In this document: piece by piece, positions 1 to 11,345 of the stretch
How positions within the stretch are numbered: position 1 is the first letter of the stretch
Layout: each line of letters opens with the position of its first letter
Source: Eleusine coracana subsp. coracana
Taxonomy: Eukaryota; Streptophyta; Magnoliopsida; Poales; Poaceae
DNA: 64,000 nucleotides
NCBI GenBank assembly: GCA_032690845.1
Contig: CM064434.1
Span: forward strand, 10,480,108 to 10,544,107
Reading direction: 5' to 3'
Notes under the pieces: generated by a model
Told to the model about the DNA's origin: nothing
Seen by the model: the letters and a program-made list of their open reading frames with translations, nothing else
Database searches by the model: none
Program-made: the position numbers and the translations under genes

Positions 1-248
1 ATTCCAGCGCAGCCGTCATCACTCCGGCCAAACAAATCCCCAGAGCAGCATGCCGGTGGCTTGCAACAGCCGGATGCCATGACATGTGGGTCGACGACGT
101 GAGGCACGAACACGCTGATGTGGCCGCACAGGAGAGCGTGCCTGTTTCTGGTGCGAGCCGAACCGCTCCAGCTACCTACTCATTCAAGGGACAGGGAGCG
201 CTTCACGTCTGCATCAGCCTAGAACTTGAGCATGGGCTTACGCAGCGG
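1..248. other. Unassigned sequence at window edge
   Basis: No open frame, RNA gene or repeat border can be supported here. Base composition is mixed and moderately GC-rich. It is the left flank of the SINE insertion that follows. Confidence 0.4.
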
Positions 249-265
249 TAAGGATGGATGGGTGG

Positions 266-564
266 TGAAGGAGCCAACGGCTCGGTGGTTGAGCGTCGGG
301 ATGGCAGCTCGCCTGCCCGAGTTCGATTTCTGGAATTGGCTCGGTGTGTCACGCAGGGGTTTGTCCTAAAAAAAAGTCCCCTCGCTCTCCCCGATCAAAG
401 TATAGGTAAAGACTCGCGTCATAGCTCACACGGCCAGTTGAGTCCCTGTGTATGGTTGGGGGGAGGGTTCGAGGGTTTTCTCGGCCTGTGTGAGGGGCTC
501 TTCTCCTTCACAAAATACCGTGGAGGGGGGGGGGGGCTTCTTCCCCCGGCAGGTCGAGTTTTTT
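266..564 (+). mobile_element. tRNA-derived SINE with 16-bp TSD
   Basis: A 299-bp insertion lies between perfect direct repeats AAGGATGGATGGGTGG (250-265 and 565-580), the TSD of a retroposed element. Inside are a tRNA-like RNA polymerase III A-box (TGGTTGAGCGTC, about 286-297) and a B-box (GTTCGATTTCTGG, 321-333) at tRNA-like spacing. The 3' end is CAGGTCGAG followed by a short T run. Ending in oligo(T) rather than poly(A) is a known property of many plant SINEs. A run of 12 G (525-536) lies near the 3' end. The tRNA-like part is not a functional tRNA gene, because the cloverleaf cannot be completed. Family name not assigned. Confidence 0.8.
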
Positions 565-580
565 AAGGATGGATGGGTGG

Positions 581-1320
581 GGGTCGGCGATGATGAAGTC
601 AAGGAACATTGAACTGAATCGGATGTGTATACGGCAAAATAATGAAATGCAATTATCCAAATACCCCTGATTGCAATTAGTTACAATCGCAATAAAAAAT
701 TTAGTGTCAATGGTTGAGATTAATTGAGGGGGAGGTACCCTCCCCAGGTACCAATCAAGCACCATAACAGGTCAGTCACATATAGCTATACTTATTTGAA
801 GAGTTGTGCAAGTTTCTTTCATGATTGTTTATAAGGAGTCGATAAGAAACTGCATGTGAGAATTTTGAATGAAAATTGTCACACATGTTGGTTAATTTGA
901 TTAAGCTGAAATGAGATGGTTTTTAATAGGTCACAAGTGGTTAGTTCTATGTTGGTGATGTTCAAAGGAACATATTAGATCCTGTTATGGACACATCCCC
1001 AGGAGGAGGGAATGCACTAAATAATTGAGGGTGTCTTAATATGCTTGAGACCAGAATAATATAAAAAAGAATAGAAGTTTTGGCCAAATTAATGGCATGT
1101 CATCCGGCTCCGTCAACTAGTTAAGATGAGCATGATTTGGGCAAGGAAATAAGGAATAGAAGAGACGATGCCATCCCAGGCTGGCTGCAGTCGGCGCCAA
1201 GATTACATTAACCAACGACGAACCGAAGACGGACACCGGCTAGGCGTATTGAGATCGTCAGCATTAGTACAGTATTGTAGTACTCAATGCAGATAGTCAG
1301 CTTTTTAGCATTAGCTGGCT
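581..1320. other. Intergenic, no gene seen
   Basis: About 740 bases without a supportable gene. It contains an imperfect dyad around 725-752 (GGGGGAGGTACC then CTCCCCAGGTACC) and AT-rich stretches. No element border with a TSD was found. Confidence 0.4.
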
Positions 1321-1323
1321 TTA

Positions 1324-1680
1324 GAGCATCTTCAAAAGCTCTAAAAAAACTCTCTCTAAATTAAATTAATAGTATTTAGTTTAAAAAATCATCTCTAACA
1401 GCTCTCTTAAATAACTAATGATAGACTTATTCTCTCCCTAAACTCTCCTTATCTACAGCTAGAAATAAGAGAAAAATTGGGGACCCCAATACTTGTATTT
1501 AGATGGAAATTAATATTGTTGTGGTTCCAGATGCTGACATGGCCCAATCAAAAGTTTTTCTAATCTATTTTTAGGGAGAACTGTTGGAGGAGATAAAAAA
1601 ACTTCTTTCTAATAATTTTTGGGCTGCTTCCAAAAATACTCTTTTGGAATTAATTTTTTAGGGAGCTTTTGGAGATGCTC
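1324..1680. mobile_element. Tourist-like (PIF/Harbinger) MITE
   Basis: A 357-bp AT-rich element with terminal inverted repeats: left GAGCATCTTCAAAAGCTC, right GAGCTTTTGGAGATGCTC. It is flanked by TTA at 1321-1323 and 1681-1683, the 3-bp target duplication of the PIF/Harbinger superfamily. There is no coding potential. Two other elements in this window share the GAGCA...CTCCA-type terminus and TTA flanks. Confidence 0.85.
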
Positions 1681-1808
1681 TTAGGGCCGTTAATCTGATA
1701 ATGGACTATTGAGGCAAAAAAAAAATTAAAAAAAAACTAGCAAATGGACCCCACAACAGATTTTTTTCATCTTCCTTCCTCGTTCTCGAATGCAAATTAG
1801 TCGGCACA

Positions 1809-2715
1809 CTAGTGCCAGCCATGGTTGAGAACCATGGACGTTATGCTCTGTAGGCGTCTCCCCGGATGTGGCAAAACGGCACAGCCTCCGCCTGCTTCAT
1901 GCGCGCTCATCCACCTCTTCTGGTTGCTCTCAAAGCATCTCCCCGGATGCAATTCAGCATCAAATAGTCTTCGGGATAATTCCCTCAGTGCCACTGCGAT
2001 TCTCGTCAAACCCTTATTTGCCATCGTAAATGTTCTTATCCCCTCTATGTCATTGAGTTGCAATTTCTTAACCCCTATATGACATCCACATCATCAGTTT
2101 ACTTTTTTTGCAACCAAACTTTTTCAAAATAACCAAAATGTCCTCATCTTCAATCTCTCCTCTCTCTCTCATCCAGCCTGCCATGGTGGTCGGCTAGAGC
2201 TCACCCCCTCCTCCTCCACCACCCTCCCCCGCCCCTCCGTACATCGGCCTCCGCCGCCGCCGCCATGACCGGGAGCTCGGAGCTCCGCCATGGCCGGGCG
2301 CGAGAGCGACCTCGCCCTCTGCTGCCGCCGCCATGGCCAGGAGCTCGGAGCTCCGCCGCCATGGCCAGGAGCTCGGAGCTCCGCCATGGCCAATGCCAGG
2401 CACGCGGGCGAGGTCGGCTTCTGCCGGCACCCTCATGGCCATGGCCGTCGGGTGAGCTCAGACAAAAATGGCAGGGGAGAGGAGGAAAAGAAGGCATGGA
2501 CATTTACGTCCTTTCATAATTGGGAAAAATAATAAAATGACGTGGATGGTATATATGGGTAAGGAATTATAAACCGATGACATATAAGAGATAAGAACAT
2601 TTGTGATGACAAACAAGGATTTGGCGAGAATTACAGTGGCACTAAGGAAATTATCCTGTATTCTTGAGGCATTGACGATGGTTGAGAACCATGGACGTGA
2701 TACACCTCAAATTTC
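1809..2715. repeat. Fold-back element with long imperfect inverted arms and GC-rich core
   Basis: The minus strand of about 1810-2150 matches the plus strand of about 2485-2710, so the segment folds back on itself. Matching stretches include GATAAGAACATTTACGATGG (minus) against GATAAGAACATTTGTGATGA (plus) and the outer GGTTGAGAACCATGGACGT. The left arm carries about 110 bp absent from the right arm. Between the arms lies a GC-rich core (2170-2450) built from short repeats of GCCATGGCCAGGAGCTCGGAGCTCC. Long arms around a GC-rich, gene-like core recall Pack-MULEs, but no 9-bp TSD or typical MULE terminus was found, so the class is open. Confidence 0.6.
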
Positions 2716-3050
2716 GAGCTCGTGGTTGAGTTTGCCTACAGAAGAAGCAGTCTACCTGCATCCATTGCATCATCATTTTCTTTCCTTGGGTACTCATCCG
2801 CCTCGCGGCGGCGCGGCCTGTAGTCCAAGAGAATCTGAGTGGGTTCCTTTGCTAAATTTTTGTCACGGACGAGACAGGGATGCAGATCAACTCGATGAAG
2901 CCTATGAGGACATGGATCTTGCGCCTTGTAATAGGATACAAGTATTGTGGGCTTTGGACCTTTAACGTTAGTCATCAAGCAATCCGAATTCTGATTCTGT
3001 TGCACTGCTAAATATGACACCGGGTGGTGATGGGTGAATCAAAGATGAAT
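2716..3050. other. Intergenic spacer
   Basis: Short spacer between the fold-back element and a Helitron. Open frames exist on both strands but neither encodes anything recognisable. Confidence 0.4.
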
Positions 3051-3794
3051 CTATACTTATACTCCTATTAATTTAGGTGGAAACGTTCACGCCATTAAAA
3101 TATTTGTCGTACACCTACAAAGTTAGAAATTAAATCCAAATCAGTTCCGTATCAAGCACCAAATTCAAAAAATTATAAATCCCTCGTCCAAAGTTTAAAT
3201 AAGGCAAATTCGGACTTTATCTCACAGCCCTCAAAAAGTTATACAACTTTCATATTCAATGGAAGTCAAGATTCAGTTGTTTTGGTTTCCAGATTTACGA
3301 TGTAAAAGTATTTATTTTGATTCAGACTCCTCTGCATAGGTCTCTGTGCGGGGCTCATATCTCCTACCTCCGAAGTTCAAATAATATGATCCATATATGT
3401 TCGTAAAAGGTCTCGATAAGATTTACAACTTTTGTGTTTTCACTTTTCTCATTAGAATATATTTTCAAGTCTAAAATCGCATCGCAATATAGTGATGTGT
3501 CTATTCTATATGAATTGATTTTTTCTATCGGAATAACACTCAAATGACACTACATGTGCAAATCGTTAACATTAGAGGTAAAACAAATATTTATGATAAA
3601 AATATAGTAAAAAATATTAGAAAAATTGTTACTTATGACATATAAAATGGTATACTAAGAAGCACCAACAATAATATAAATATGATCTTTCATGTAAAAA
3701 ATATTAATAATTATATTATATAAATAATTTATATTTAAATTATAAAGAGTATTTTATTTTTTAAACCCGTAACAACGCATGTGTACTTTGCTAG
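3051..3794 (+). mobile_element. Non-autonomous Helitron
   Basis: A 744-bp AT-rich element with a Helitron 5' end (TCTATACTTATACTCC after A3050) and 3' end (TTTGCTAG before T3795), as expected for insertion between A and T. The sub-terminal region (CCCGTAACAACGCATGTG) is a decayed form of the short hairpin that precedes CTAG in better-preserved copies at 50.7-55.3 kb. The interior shares long blocks with those copies, for example CAAAGTTAGAAATTAAATCC near the 5' end and TATGATCTTTCATGTAAAAA near the 3' end. There is no Rep/helicase coding sequence, so movement would depend on an autonomous partner. Confidence 0.8.
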
Positions 3795-3816
3795 TAATAA
3801 ACTAATCCTATCTACT

Positions 3817-4493
3817 CAGGGCCGGCCCAAACTATTTAGAGGCCCGGTGCCAAAACATGTTGGCAGCCCGTTTCTTTTTGCCATATTTAATTTGTTATTA
3901 TTAAAATATACTATTATATTTTAATTACAACATTTATTATACCATAACACAATACACCTCAAAACTCTTAATTAGAAATATATATTATTTTGGCCTTGTT
4001 TAAAATTCTTTTTGTCAAGTCTTTCCTAGATCATCCCGCTAACAAAAATTGAGCGTTGCAAGATACAAAATCAAAATAATACTGTATAAAAATAATTAAT
4101 AATCATTTAGTTGTGTAAGCTTTAGTAGAATGTTTTCTCCCAAGTAGGATCTCTATTACGTAATGGGACTCAGTACTGCTTTTTTTTGGAGCAACTCTTT
4201 GTCCTACTGATGAATATGTGCCCATTCCTTAAATTAGGCCTCATAGGCCCATGTCTTTTCTTTGGTCTTCTTCCTTCGTTGAGCAGCGGAGGGCCAGCCA
4301 GAGCCACTGGCACGGGAACTCCAAAGGATTAGTGCTAGAAGGTAATCGGCGGAGTTATGTAGAAATGTTGCCAAACTTTGTCCTGTTGACTGTGTCCGCA
4401 TATGTAGTGGGATCTCACTATCTCAGTAGAGGCCCTTAAATGTTTGAGGGCCGGTACGGATGCACCGCTCGCACCGCCCTAGGGCCGGCCCTG
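3817..4493. mobile_element. Non-autonomous hAT element
   Basis: Termini CAGGGCCGGCCC and GGGCCGGCCCTG form inverted repeats of the hAT type. The flanks TATCTACT (3809-3816) and CATCTACT (4494-4501) are an 8-bp TSD with one mismatch. The 677-bp interior has no recognisable transposase. The termini match those of the larger hAT element at 45,036-46,070, so both belong to one family. Confidence 0.85.
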
Positions 4494-4501
4494 CATCTAC
4501 T

Positions 4502-5170
4502 TGTGCCTCCCTCTTTCTTCTTCTCCAAATCAGAACTTATGTTCCTTCTCCTCGTCTTGGTCTCGTCCTGATCTCCCTCTCCAATCCCTCCACTCAAGCA
4601 AGATCGTGACATTTGGTATCAGATCCTGCCGATCTAGCACCTAAAAAGAAGACCACAAACTTTGAGCGGGCGATGGTGCAAGCAGAGAAGTACAGTAAAG
4701 GGGTCGAAGCGATGCTCAAGCAGCTACTCGATGAGTCGGTGGAAAATCGCACGGGCGCTGGTGAAGGTCGAGGCAGCCATCAAGGTGATAAAAGCCTTGC
4801 CCGATGAGAGTGCACAACAGATTAACGAGTTGGAGAAGGAGGCTAGCAAGCATGTTACTCCCCCGACTGTGGAGACCATAACAGAGAAATCTTCACCAAC
4901 TTTGAGTGGTTGATGAATCCTCAGGCCGGTGGCTACCACGTCGGTAGAGAAAACCGAAGGACTAGAGGAGGGATACTCGATATTCCAGCTCGTCCTTCGG
5001 AAACCAGTGTGCCACATTATGCTCCCACTACCCCTAATATTCATACATATCCAGTTCTTGGGAAGTATTTTGAGCCTCTCGGGGAACCTAAACTAACTTT
5101 AGATGCATCACACGTTGCACAACCCACACCAACTCCAACTCTGAAAGGCCTACTTTTGACGGTCATTAAA
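4502..5170 (+). pseudogene. LTR-retrotransposon leader and gag N-terminal remnant
   Basis: TGGTATCAGATCC at 4614-4626 resembles the primer-binding site complementary to initiator tRNA-Met (canonical TGGTATCAGAGC). It follows GTGACA, a plausible LTR 3' end. Downstream, frames interrupted by stops read as a low-complexity gag N-terminus (KTTNFERAMVQAEKYSKGVE, then a Pro/Thr-rich linker ending TPTLKG). The upstream LTR is missing, apparently lost where the hAT element now lies. The chromovirus-like gag piece at 11.7 kb could be the continuation of this element across the intervening nest, but I cannot prove that from sequence alone. Confidence 0.5.
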
Positions 5171-6489
5171 TGCCAATTCTGATCATCAATATAGCCACAA
5201 ATAAGGCAAGCTTAGCATTTCATATAAGCATGTTAGCTAGGATTAATAAGATTCCACTGTCCTTTGACATTTATGTGCATGTAGAGAATATGTATAAAGG
5301 AGTGGAGAAATGGAGCAAGATCAGTGAAATAACATTCCGACCAATAGGAGAGCGCCAATCGGACTCCCCACAGATCAATGACATGGCTGCACAGAATTCC
5401 TCCAGAGAACACCGACCTAAATTAAAAGATGACCCACCTGTCAGCCACCTAAAGAAAGCAAAGGACCAACGGGCCCAAGTCCAGGTTGGGCGATCGGGCC
5501 TTCTGGTCAGCCATCCGGGTTTTGAGGCCTTTTCGGGCGTGCTTCCACGTGGTGCTTCCTCAGTGAATTCCTGAAATCGATGCATGGCGGTTCTGTGGCG
5601 GTTACTCCTTAGTACCAACTTATGGCCCCCATAAGTAGAGGGGAGTGCCTTCCACTTCAATACACACTAAGAAGAATCCATTCTCTAGCATTGTACTTAG
5701 TCTTTAGGCCCTAGTGGAGTTTAGGGTAGAGGAGAGCTTACTAGAGGTCCTTGATCTAGTCTTGGAGTCTTGGGTATAAGTCCACACTATCCCTCTCTAG
5801 TAAGACTTGTCCTTTTTATAAATGGAATTACCTTCTTTACTCCTTGTGCTTTATTTATTTATACTAGTGTGATAGTCATTTGCATTTTATATGGTTGTTG
5901 CCTAGTTATGTTTGGTTGCTTTATGCTTCACATACTCATACTAGTTAGTCTATGCTTTTGCAATTTAATGCATAATGTGGTTAGACATGCTTTAGGCCAT
6001 AACTTGTTAATCTGTAGGGTTAATGTTATGTGTGCTATAGACTTTAGCTTGATGATCCGTAGGATCGAAGTTATGCATGTCTTAGCCCTTGACTTACTGA
6101 TCCATAGGGTCGAAGTTATGCATTCTCTAATACTTGCCTTATTCCATCGGGTTAGAGTTAAGTATATTCCTGTTTTCGACTTGTTGGTCCGAAAGGCCAA
6201 AGTTCCATGGGAATCGAGAGTATTATTTAGCAATGTAAGCATGGTGCTTAGGTTGGTAAATATCTTTGAGTGCATGGGTGCCCTACAAATAGGAATAGGT
6301 GTGGCGGTAAGGACTTAATTGCCTTTTGTCACGTGTCCTAGTAAAGGATTGCCAACAGGTGGTGGAAGTCCTGCTGTGCTTATTAATCCTCCTTGTCTCG
6401 GCTTGGTATAGGACTTAGACTTGTATGTGTTCCATGTATCTAACCTACAGATAGGAGTATAGAAGTATATAGGGACCCAACTAACTCTT
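5171..6489 (+). mobile_element. Left part of a split Athila-like 5' LTR (start uncertain)
   Basis: This stretch and 11,346-11,684 become contiguous when the solo LTR with TSD CTCTT is removed, and the joined sequence leads directly to a degenerate primer-binding site at 11,687. It is therefore read as one LTR in plus orientation. No TG start is proven; candidates lie between about 5,170 and 5,640. It contains a five-copy 45-bp tandem repeat, which creates a long but meaningless 182-codon frame at 5,770-6,318. Confidence 0.5.
6001..6215 (+). repeat. 45-bp tandem repeat, about 5 units
   Basis: Units start near 6009, 6054, 6099, 6141 and 6185. Each carries a variant of GATCCGTAGGATCGAAGTTATGCAT followed by a T/C-rich spacer. 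Units are 70-90% alike and contiguous, without unique spacers. Confidence 0.75.
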
Positions 6490-7263
6490 TGTTGGTCGTA
6501 ACTATGCACCCACTTATATACCGCAAGAGGACGATGTATGATTGTAGCACTTTTTTCCCTTGAATTGAGTATTCCAATGTTTTATCGAATCCACTGGGAC
6601 CTTAGGGATAATTAAAAAAAAGTTACCAGTAAAAGATATAATCAAAGCTACTATCGAATTCAAGTTGTATAAGGGGAGACTGGCCAGCGCAAAGGTGCGC
6701 CAGACAGTAAAGCTGTTATTGCACTGATCAGCGCAGGTGTCAAGCCGATCGACACACTGGTGAATCTAAGCCTATGCTATTAAGTGATGTCACACCCGGT
6801 TTTAAGGACAAAACCGAGTGCTTATCATATGTGTGCCCAGGAACAAGTTTCACATATATCGACAGTAAAAGTGAATAATAGTATAACCAATGTCATTATT
6901 ACAATATACCGTTATTACATAAGTAATTGTCTTTAAAGACTGAAATGACTCTCAAACTAAATAGCAGCGGAAAAACACCATAACTCCACAGGCAATCGAC
7001 CAGGGGCACGCGCGCCTAGTAGTAGTCTTTATCAATGTAGTCCATATCTCCATCTTCTGAGCAGCAGTTTATAGTACAACAACAAAGAGAAATAGCAAGG
7101 GTGAGCACATGCCGTACTTAGAAAATAGGAAAAACATGACATGCAAGCTTAATAGAAGAAAGGCTAAAACAATGGTTCATTTGCATAAATGAGCACCTAC
7201 ACCTAGTAGAAAAGCCATCCTATATACTAGGTGAAAAGTTTCCACCAGTTATCTCATCTGTCC

Positions 7264-7412
7264 AACACTACAGGTTAAACCACCTGTAACCAACCATGGG
7301 TTAAACCGTCCATAGGAAACCACACTACAGATTACACCGCCTGTAGCAAACCATGAGTTAAACCGCCCATATGAAACCACACTACAGGTTACACCGCCTG
7401 TAGCAAACCAAA
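7264..7412. repeat. 57-bp tandem repeat, about 2.6 units, within the long LTR
   Basis: CACACTACAG recurs at 7264 (variant), 7321 and 7378, each followed by a variant of TTACACCGCCTGTAGCAAACC. Confidence 0.8.
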
Positions 7413-9550
7413 CTTGGCTACCCACCAAGTCCACCCATAGAACACCTTCCTAAACGTGTGAGGATCCAGGCCGCTCATGACCGTGAGCACGGCTGTTATA
7501 ACGGTTTGACACTCTGCAGAGGTTGCACAACTTTACCCACAGGTTGGTGATTTCATCACTATGCAGTGACTAGAGAGTCTCCATGTTGCCCAAATCACAC
7601 TACCATAGCTGTGAGGCCAAGAGATCACCACAAGGTCTTTCAGAGCGCTTTCCAGCTTGCTAACAATCCACACTAAGGTTTCACCGCTGTGGAATTAAAC
7701 CGTTCCTATAGAAGCACCCTCTAGCGCCGTGGCTAGGAGTAAACCGTCCATCGCCTAAGTCCGAGAGTAAACCGTCCCGTCCTCCTTCCTCGACTGCTCA
7801 TAGAACTGGGAAGACATCTCAATACTAAACCAAGCCTACCCATATCAGCCCTGTGCTTTGCGCTATTTTCCTGGGTGGCCGCTCCACAAACTACTCTTAT
7901 GATCCCATGCAGGTACCACCATAATCCCACAGTACTATACCGAGTACACGTGCATACCCGCACCATCCTTGCCATTCTCCTACTTGGATCACCTAGGTTC
8001 CATGTTGCTACGAAGGATTACCCATCCCTCATGATCATTATGTTAGAGTAAATCATTAGTCAAGATTAACAACAGACACTTTCATTCCCGACATAGCAAA
8101 CTAAGCATGACGTACCCAACTAATAAGCTACACCAGAACCCAGGCGACAAGGAATAATATGGAACAGGATATAACACATGGGATTCAATATTAACAAGCA
8201 TGCATAGAGATAGAGAGAATATAAAACATAGGTTCAAAATGCATCAAGGATACTTGCCTGGTTCCCTTTGCTGCTGCTCAAAGTCTTCAAGATGGAGATC
8301 CTGAAAGTTCTCTAATAGCGGTTCGTCTACTCAACATCACACAGGAAACATAAGCATACAAACATACTAAGAAACAACACACCACGCAGTAGCAAACTAC
8401 AAAGAAAGCAATACTATGAAAAAGTACGCGTTGCTACGATCGCGTGAGCGCAAGAATCGCCTCAATCCGAGTTATGAGTAAAAAGTTATGAAGGTTTAAA
8501 GTTCTAGGGTTAAAATAATAAATTAGTAAAATATTATAAAATAGTATGAATAATTAATATTAAACACTACGATCGCTCTGGTGAAAGAATTTCTTAAATC
8601 GGAGCTACGATTGAAAAGTTATGAAGATTTGAAGTTTCAAGAGTTAAAACGTCAAAACAGACAAGTTAAATGGCCTAAAAGTAATTCTAGAAAAATATAA
8701 GGGCTAAATTATAAAATATACATATGAAATATAATTTATAAAAATTTTAGGGTTCAAAAAGTAATTTATAAAAAGTACAGGGACTAAATTTTAAAAGATA
8801 CATATAAAAATATAATTTATAAAGAATTGAAGGACTAAAATGTAATTTTGGAAAAGTTCAGGGGGCTAACTATAAAATTTACAGGGCCAAAATATAATTA
8901 TTTATAAGTTCAGGGGCCTAAGTGTAAAATGTCCAACCTAAATTATTACTTACAAAAAATTAGGTCTAAAATAAAATTACTAGAAGGTACAAGGTTGTTT
9001 ATGTAATATTACAAAACTAAAATATAATTAAAATATGTATAGGGGAGTTTTTGTAAAATTATAGGATTAAGAAAAATAATTAATTAATAACTTAGGGGCC
9101 TAAATATAAGTTCTGCAGAAAAATTAGTTTAAAACCTAATTTCATTACAGTCCAGGGGCCTATGCGCAAAAGGGTTACATTATCAGGAATTAATGAATTA
9201 ATTTTAATTCTAAAACCCTATAATACCCGTGGACCGGGTCTATGGCCCTCGTGGACCGGGGTTGACCCCATGGACCATGGTCCACGGTGGACCACGGCGG
9301 CGGCGGCCATAGGTGGCGGCTGGAGCTCGACGGCGAGCCGCTCCGGCGCGGGGAGACCCGGGGGAAGGTAGACTGGGGCGGGGCGGCGAGAGGGGCTCAC
9401 CCGAGGGTGCGTGGCGGCCGGAGGTGGCCGGGAAAGGCCGAGCGACGGCGGCGGAGGCGCGGCCCGTGGCGGCTAGCGGGTGGAGCGAGGCGGCGGCGGA
9501 AGAGGCACGGGAGGCGGTGGGGAAAGGGGAGCGCGAGCGCAGGTCCCGCC

Positions 9551-9560
9551 CTATTTATAG
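9551..9560 (-). promoter_or_regulatory. TATA box of the long solo LTR
   Basis: The minus strand reads CTATAAATAG inside a GC-rich context. This is a near-consensus plant TATA box and the basis for orienting this LTR. Activity is not known. Confidence 0.45.
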
Positions 9561-11345
9561 GGGTGCGGACCCCTAAGCGGCCGGGCGTGCTCGCCTAGGT
9601 GGCGGCGGCGGGGGGGCTAGGGTTCGGGGGCGGGGCACGGCGGCGCACGGTGCGGGGCGGGGCTCGGGCGCGCGCGTGGGCCGGGGCGCGGGTGGGCCGA
9701 GCGAGGCGCGGGGCTGGCTGGGCCGTGGCGGCTGGCGGGGAGGATCTGGCCCAGGCGGGACGGGAGAGAAGGAGGGGGAGGGACGAGCTGGGCCGCGGGA
9801 AGTGAGGAGGGGAACTAGGCCTCAGAGGATTTGGCCCATGGCCGAAGGGGAGAGAGGGAAAATGAAAGAGAGGAGGAGGCTGGGCCGGAAGGAGGGAGAG
9901 GACCAAAGCTGAGAGGGTTTTTCTTTTCCCTTTTTCTTTTCTTCTTCCCATTCTATTTCTATTTCCAAAACAAATCTAAAACAATTTCTAATCAAATTTT
10001 AAAATAGGTTTTTACACACAATAAAATCCAACAACTATTAATCAATATAACTGCAACAAACAGAATTAAAATTAAATTAAAATAATAATAATAAATAAAT
10101 AAATAAACCTATATTTATTTATTTTCTTTAGAATATAGTTTTTTTTCTTAGCAAAATATTTCTAACTTACTTATAGAAAATTTTAAAATATTCCAAATTT
10201 TGAAAAATCACGGTGTTACAAGTGAGTAGCCAAATATCTACTAGTGAGATTGTAATCAGAAAGTATAATTAAATAGCATCATAATGGGTAATTACATGGA
10301 TCAATGAAAACCTTTCCGAGCGGCTCCCGATTTATCGCTGTCGAGAGAAAACCCTTAATCGCGCAAGTATCTTACCCTACTTAACTATCCAATAGTGCTG
10401 CACAGGCTTAGTGCTATCATCACTAAACCACACTACTAGTATCATCAAGCAACCATAATCGATACAATGTTCGAATACTATCCTAATCACCATGGTTAAT
10501 ACAATATCTACTTACTTAGCCTAGAACTAAACAATTGGAATAAGCACATGCATGATTATAGAATTAAGATAGACAAATCACCAAAATCATCATCAATATA
10601 TTCAATCATCCTTGAGATACATAGAGTAAGATTCATCCCCGTCGAGATGGCCTACCTTGACGGATCAACTCTTACACCAATGGTTCTTCAAACTCAACTA
10701 GAGATCTATTCTAACGGGGCAAGCCCCGGTAGCTCTAACTCACGGATCTATTATCCCTCTATTGCCTCTTTCTTCTCCTCCTAGTCACGGCCAAGGTTTA
10801 CAAGTATTTATAAAGGTTATACTCGTAAAGGACTCGGTTTCTAGCCAATAAGGCGGTTGCGCCGATTGGCGTAAGCCGTGTCTTCTCTGGTTTCTCTTCC
10901 GAGTCGGTTCCACTTTCTTCCAAAGCTGCCATGTGGGCCTTTTCCTTCGAAATAAAGTCTTGTACTGCAAGTCAAGATCTTGAAGTTCCATAAATCTTCC
11001 AGGCAAATATCTCCAAGTATCTTGCGCAGATAAACTTCCATAAGCATGTGGAATGGGCCTTGGTCACTTCTGTGGACCAAAATACCCTTGGGCCGATCGG
11101 CTCATGGACTGCACCGATCAGTGCACTGGGCTTCTTTAGTGCTTTTCATCGGTTCTAGACTCCTGTCCTCTCCAGCATCACTTTAATCGCCAATTTTACC
11201 TATTTCTATAATAAAGCTCCAAAACAACGCATATACAAATATATAGGCAATATCATAGGTAAATGGCTTAAATTAGTATCAATTATGCTCTAACTGGGAT
11301 AATATTCACATATAAAAGGGACACTTGGGAAGTGCCAACACTCTT

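Larger units (their letters stand above)
6788..10220 (-). mobile_element. Long (3.4 kb) solo LTR nested in solo LTR X
   Basis: The ends TGTCACACC and GGTGTTACA are short inverted repeats of the LTR type, flanked by the perfect TSD AGTGA (6783-6787 and 10221-10225). The two ends do not resemble each other over a longer stretch, so this is one LTR rather than a two-LTR element. The interior has a 57-bp tandem repeat, an AT-rich segment (8,450-9,160) and a GC-rich segment (9,220-9,900). The best TATA box (CTATAAATAG) is on the minus strand, suggesting minus orientation. The length fits the very long LTRs of some chromovirus families; the family is not assigned. Several long frames in the GC-rich part look non-coding. 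Confidence 0.8.
6490..11340 (-). mobile_element. Solo LTR (family X), minus orientation, interrupted by another solo LTR
   Basis: On the minus strand the element starts TGTTGGCACTTCCC and ends GACCAACA. It is flanked by a perfect 5-bp duplication CTCTT (6485-6489 and 11341-11345). After removing the nested 3,433-bp insertion and its 5-bp duplication it measures 1,413 bp, against 1,415 bp for the plus-strand copy at 19,266-20,680 to which it aligns. No internal region or second LTR is attached, so it is a solo LTR left by intra-element recombination. It contains motifs of the type GCCGATCGGC shared with neighbouring Athila-like internal DNA. Confidence 0.85.

Noticed and set aside
266..335. 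tRNA gene
   Set aside because: A- and B-boxes are present, but the acceptor stem and anticodon arm do not form. The TSD and oligo(T) end show it is a SINE.
5770..6318. 182-codon open frame
   Set aside because: It is generated by the 45-bp tandem repeat (45 is divisible by 3) inside an LTR and shows no domain.
6001..7412. CRISPR-like arrays
   Set aside because: The repeats are contiguous tandem units without unique spacers, in a plant genome.
9162..9951. Several overlapping Arg/Gly/Ala-rich frames on both strands
   Set aside because: The region is extremely GC-rich, so stops are rare in every frame. It lies within a solo LTR.
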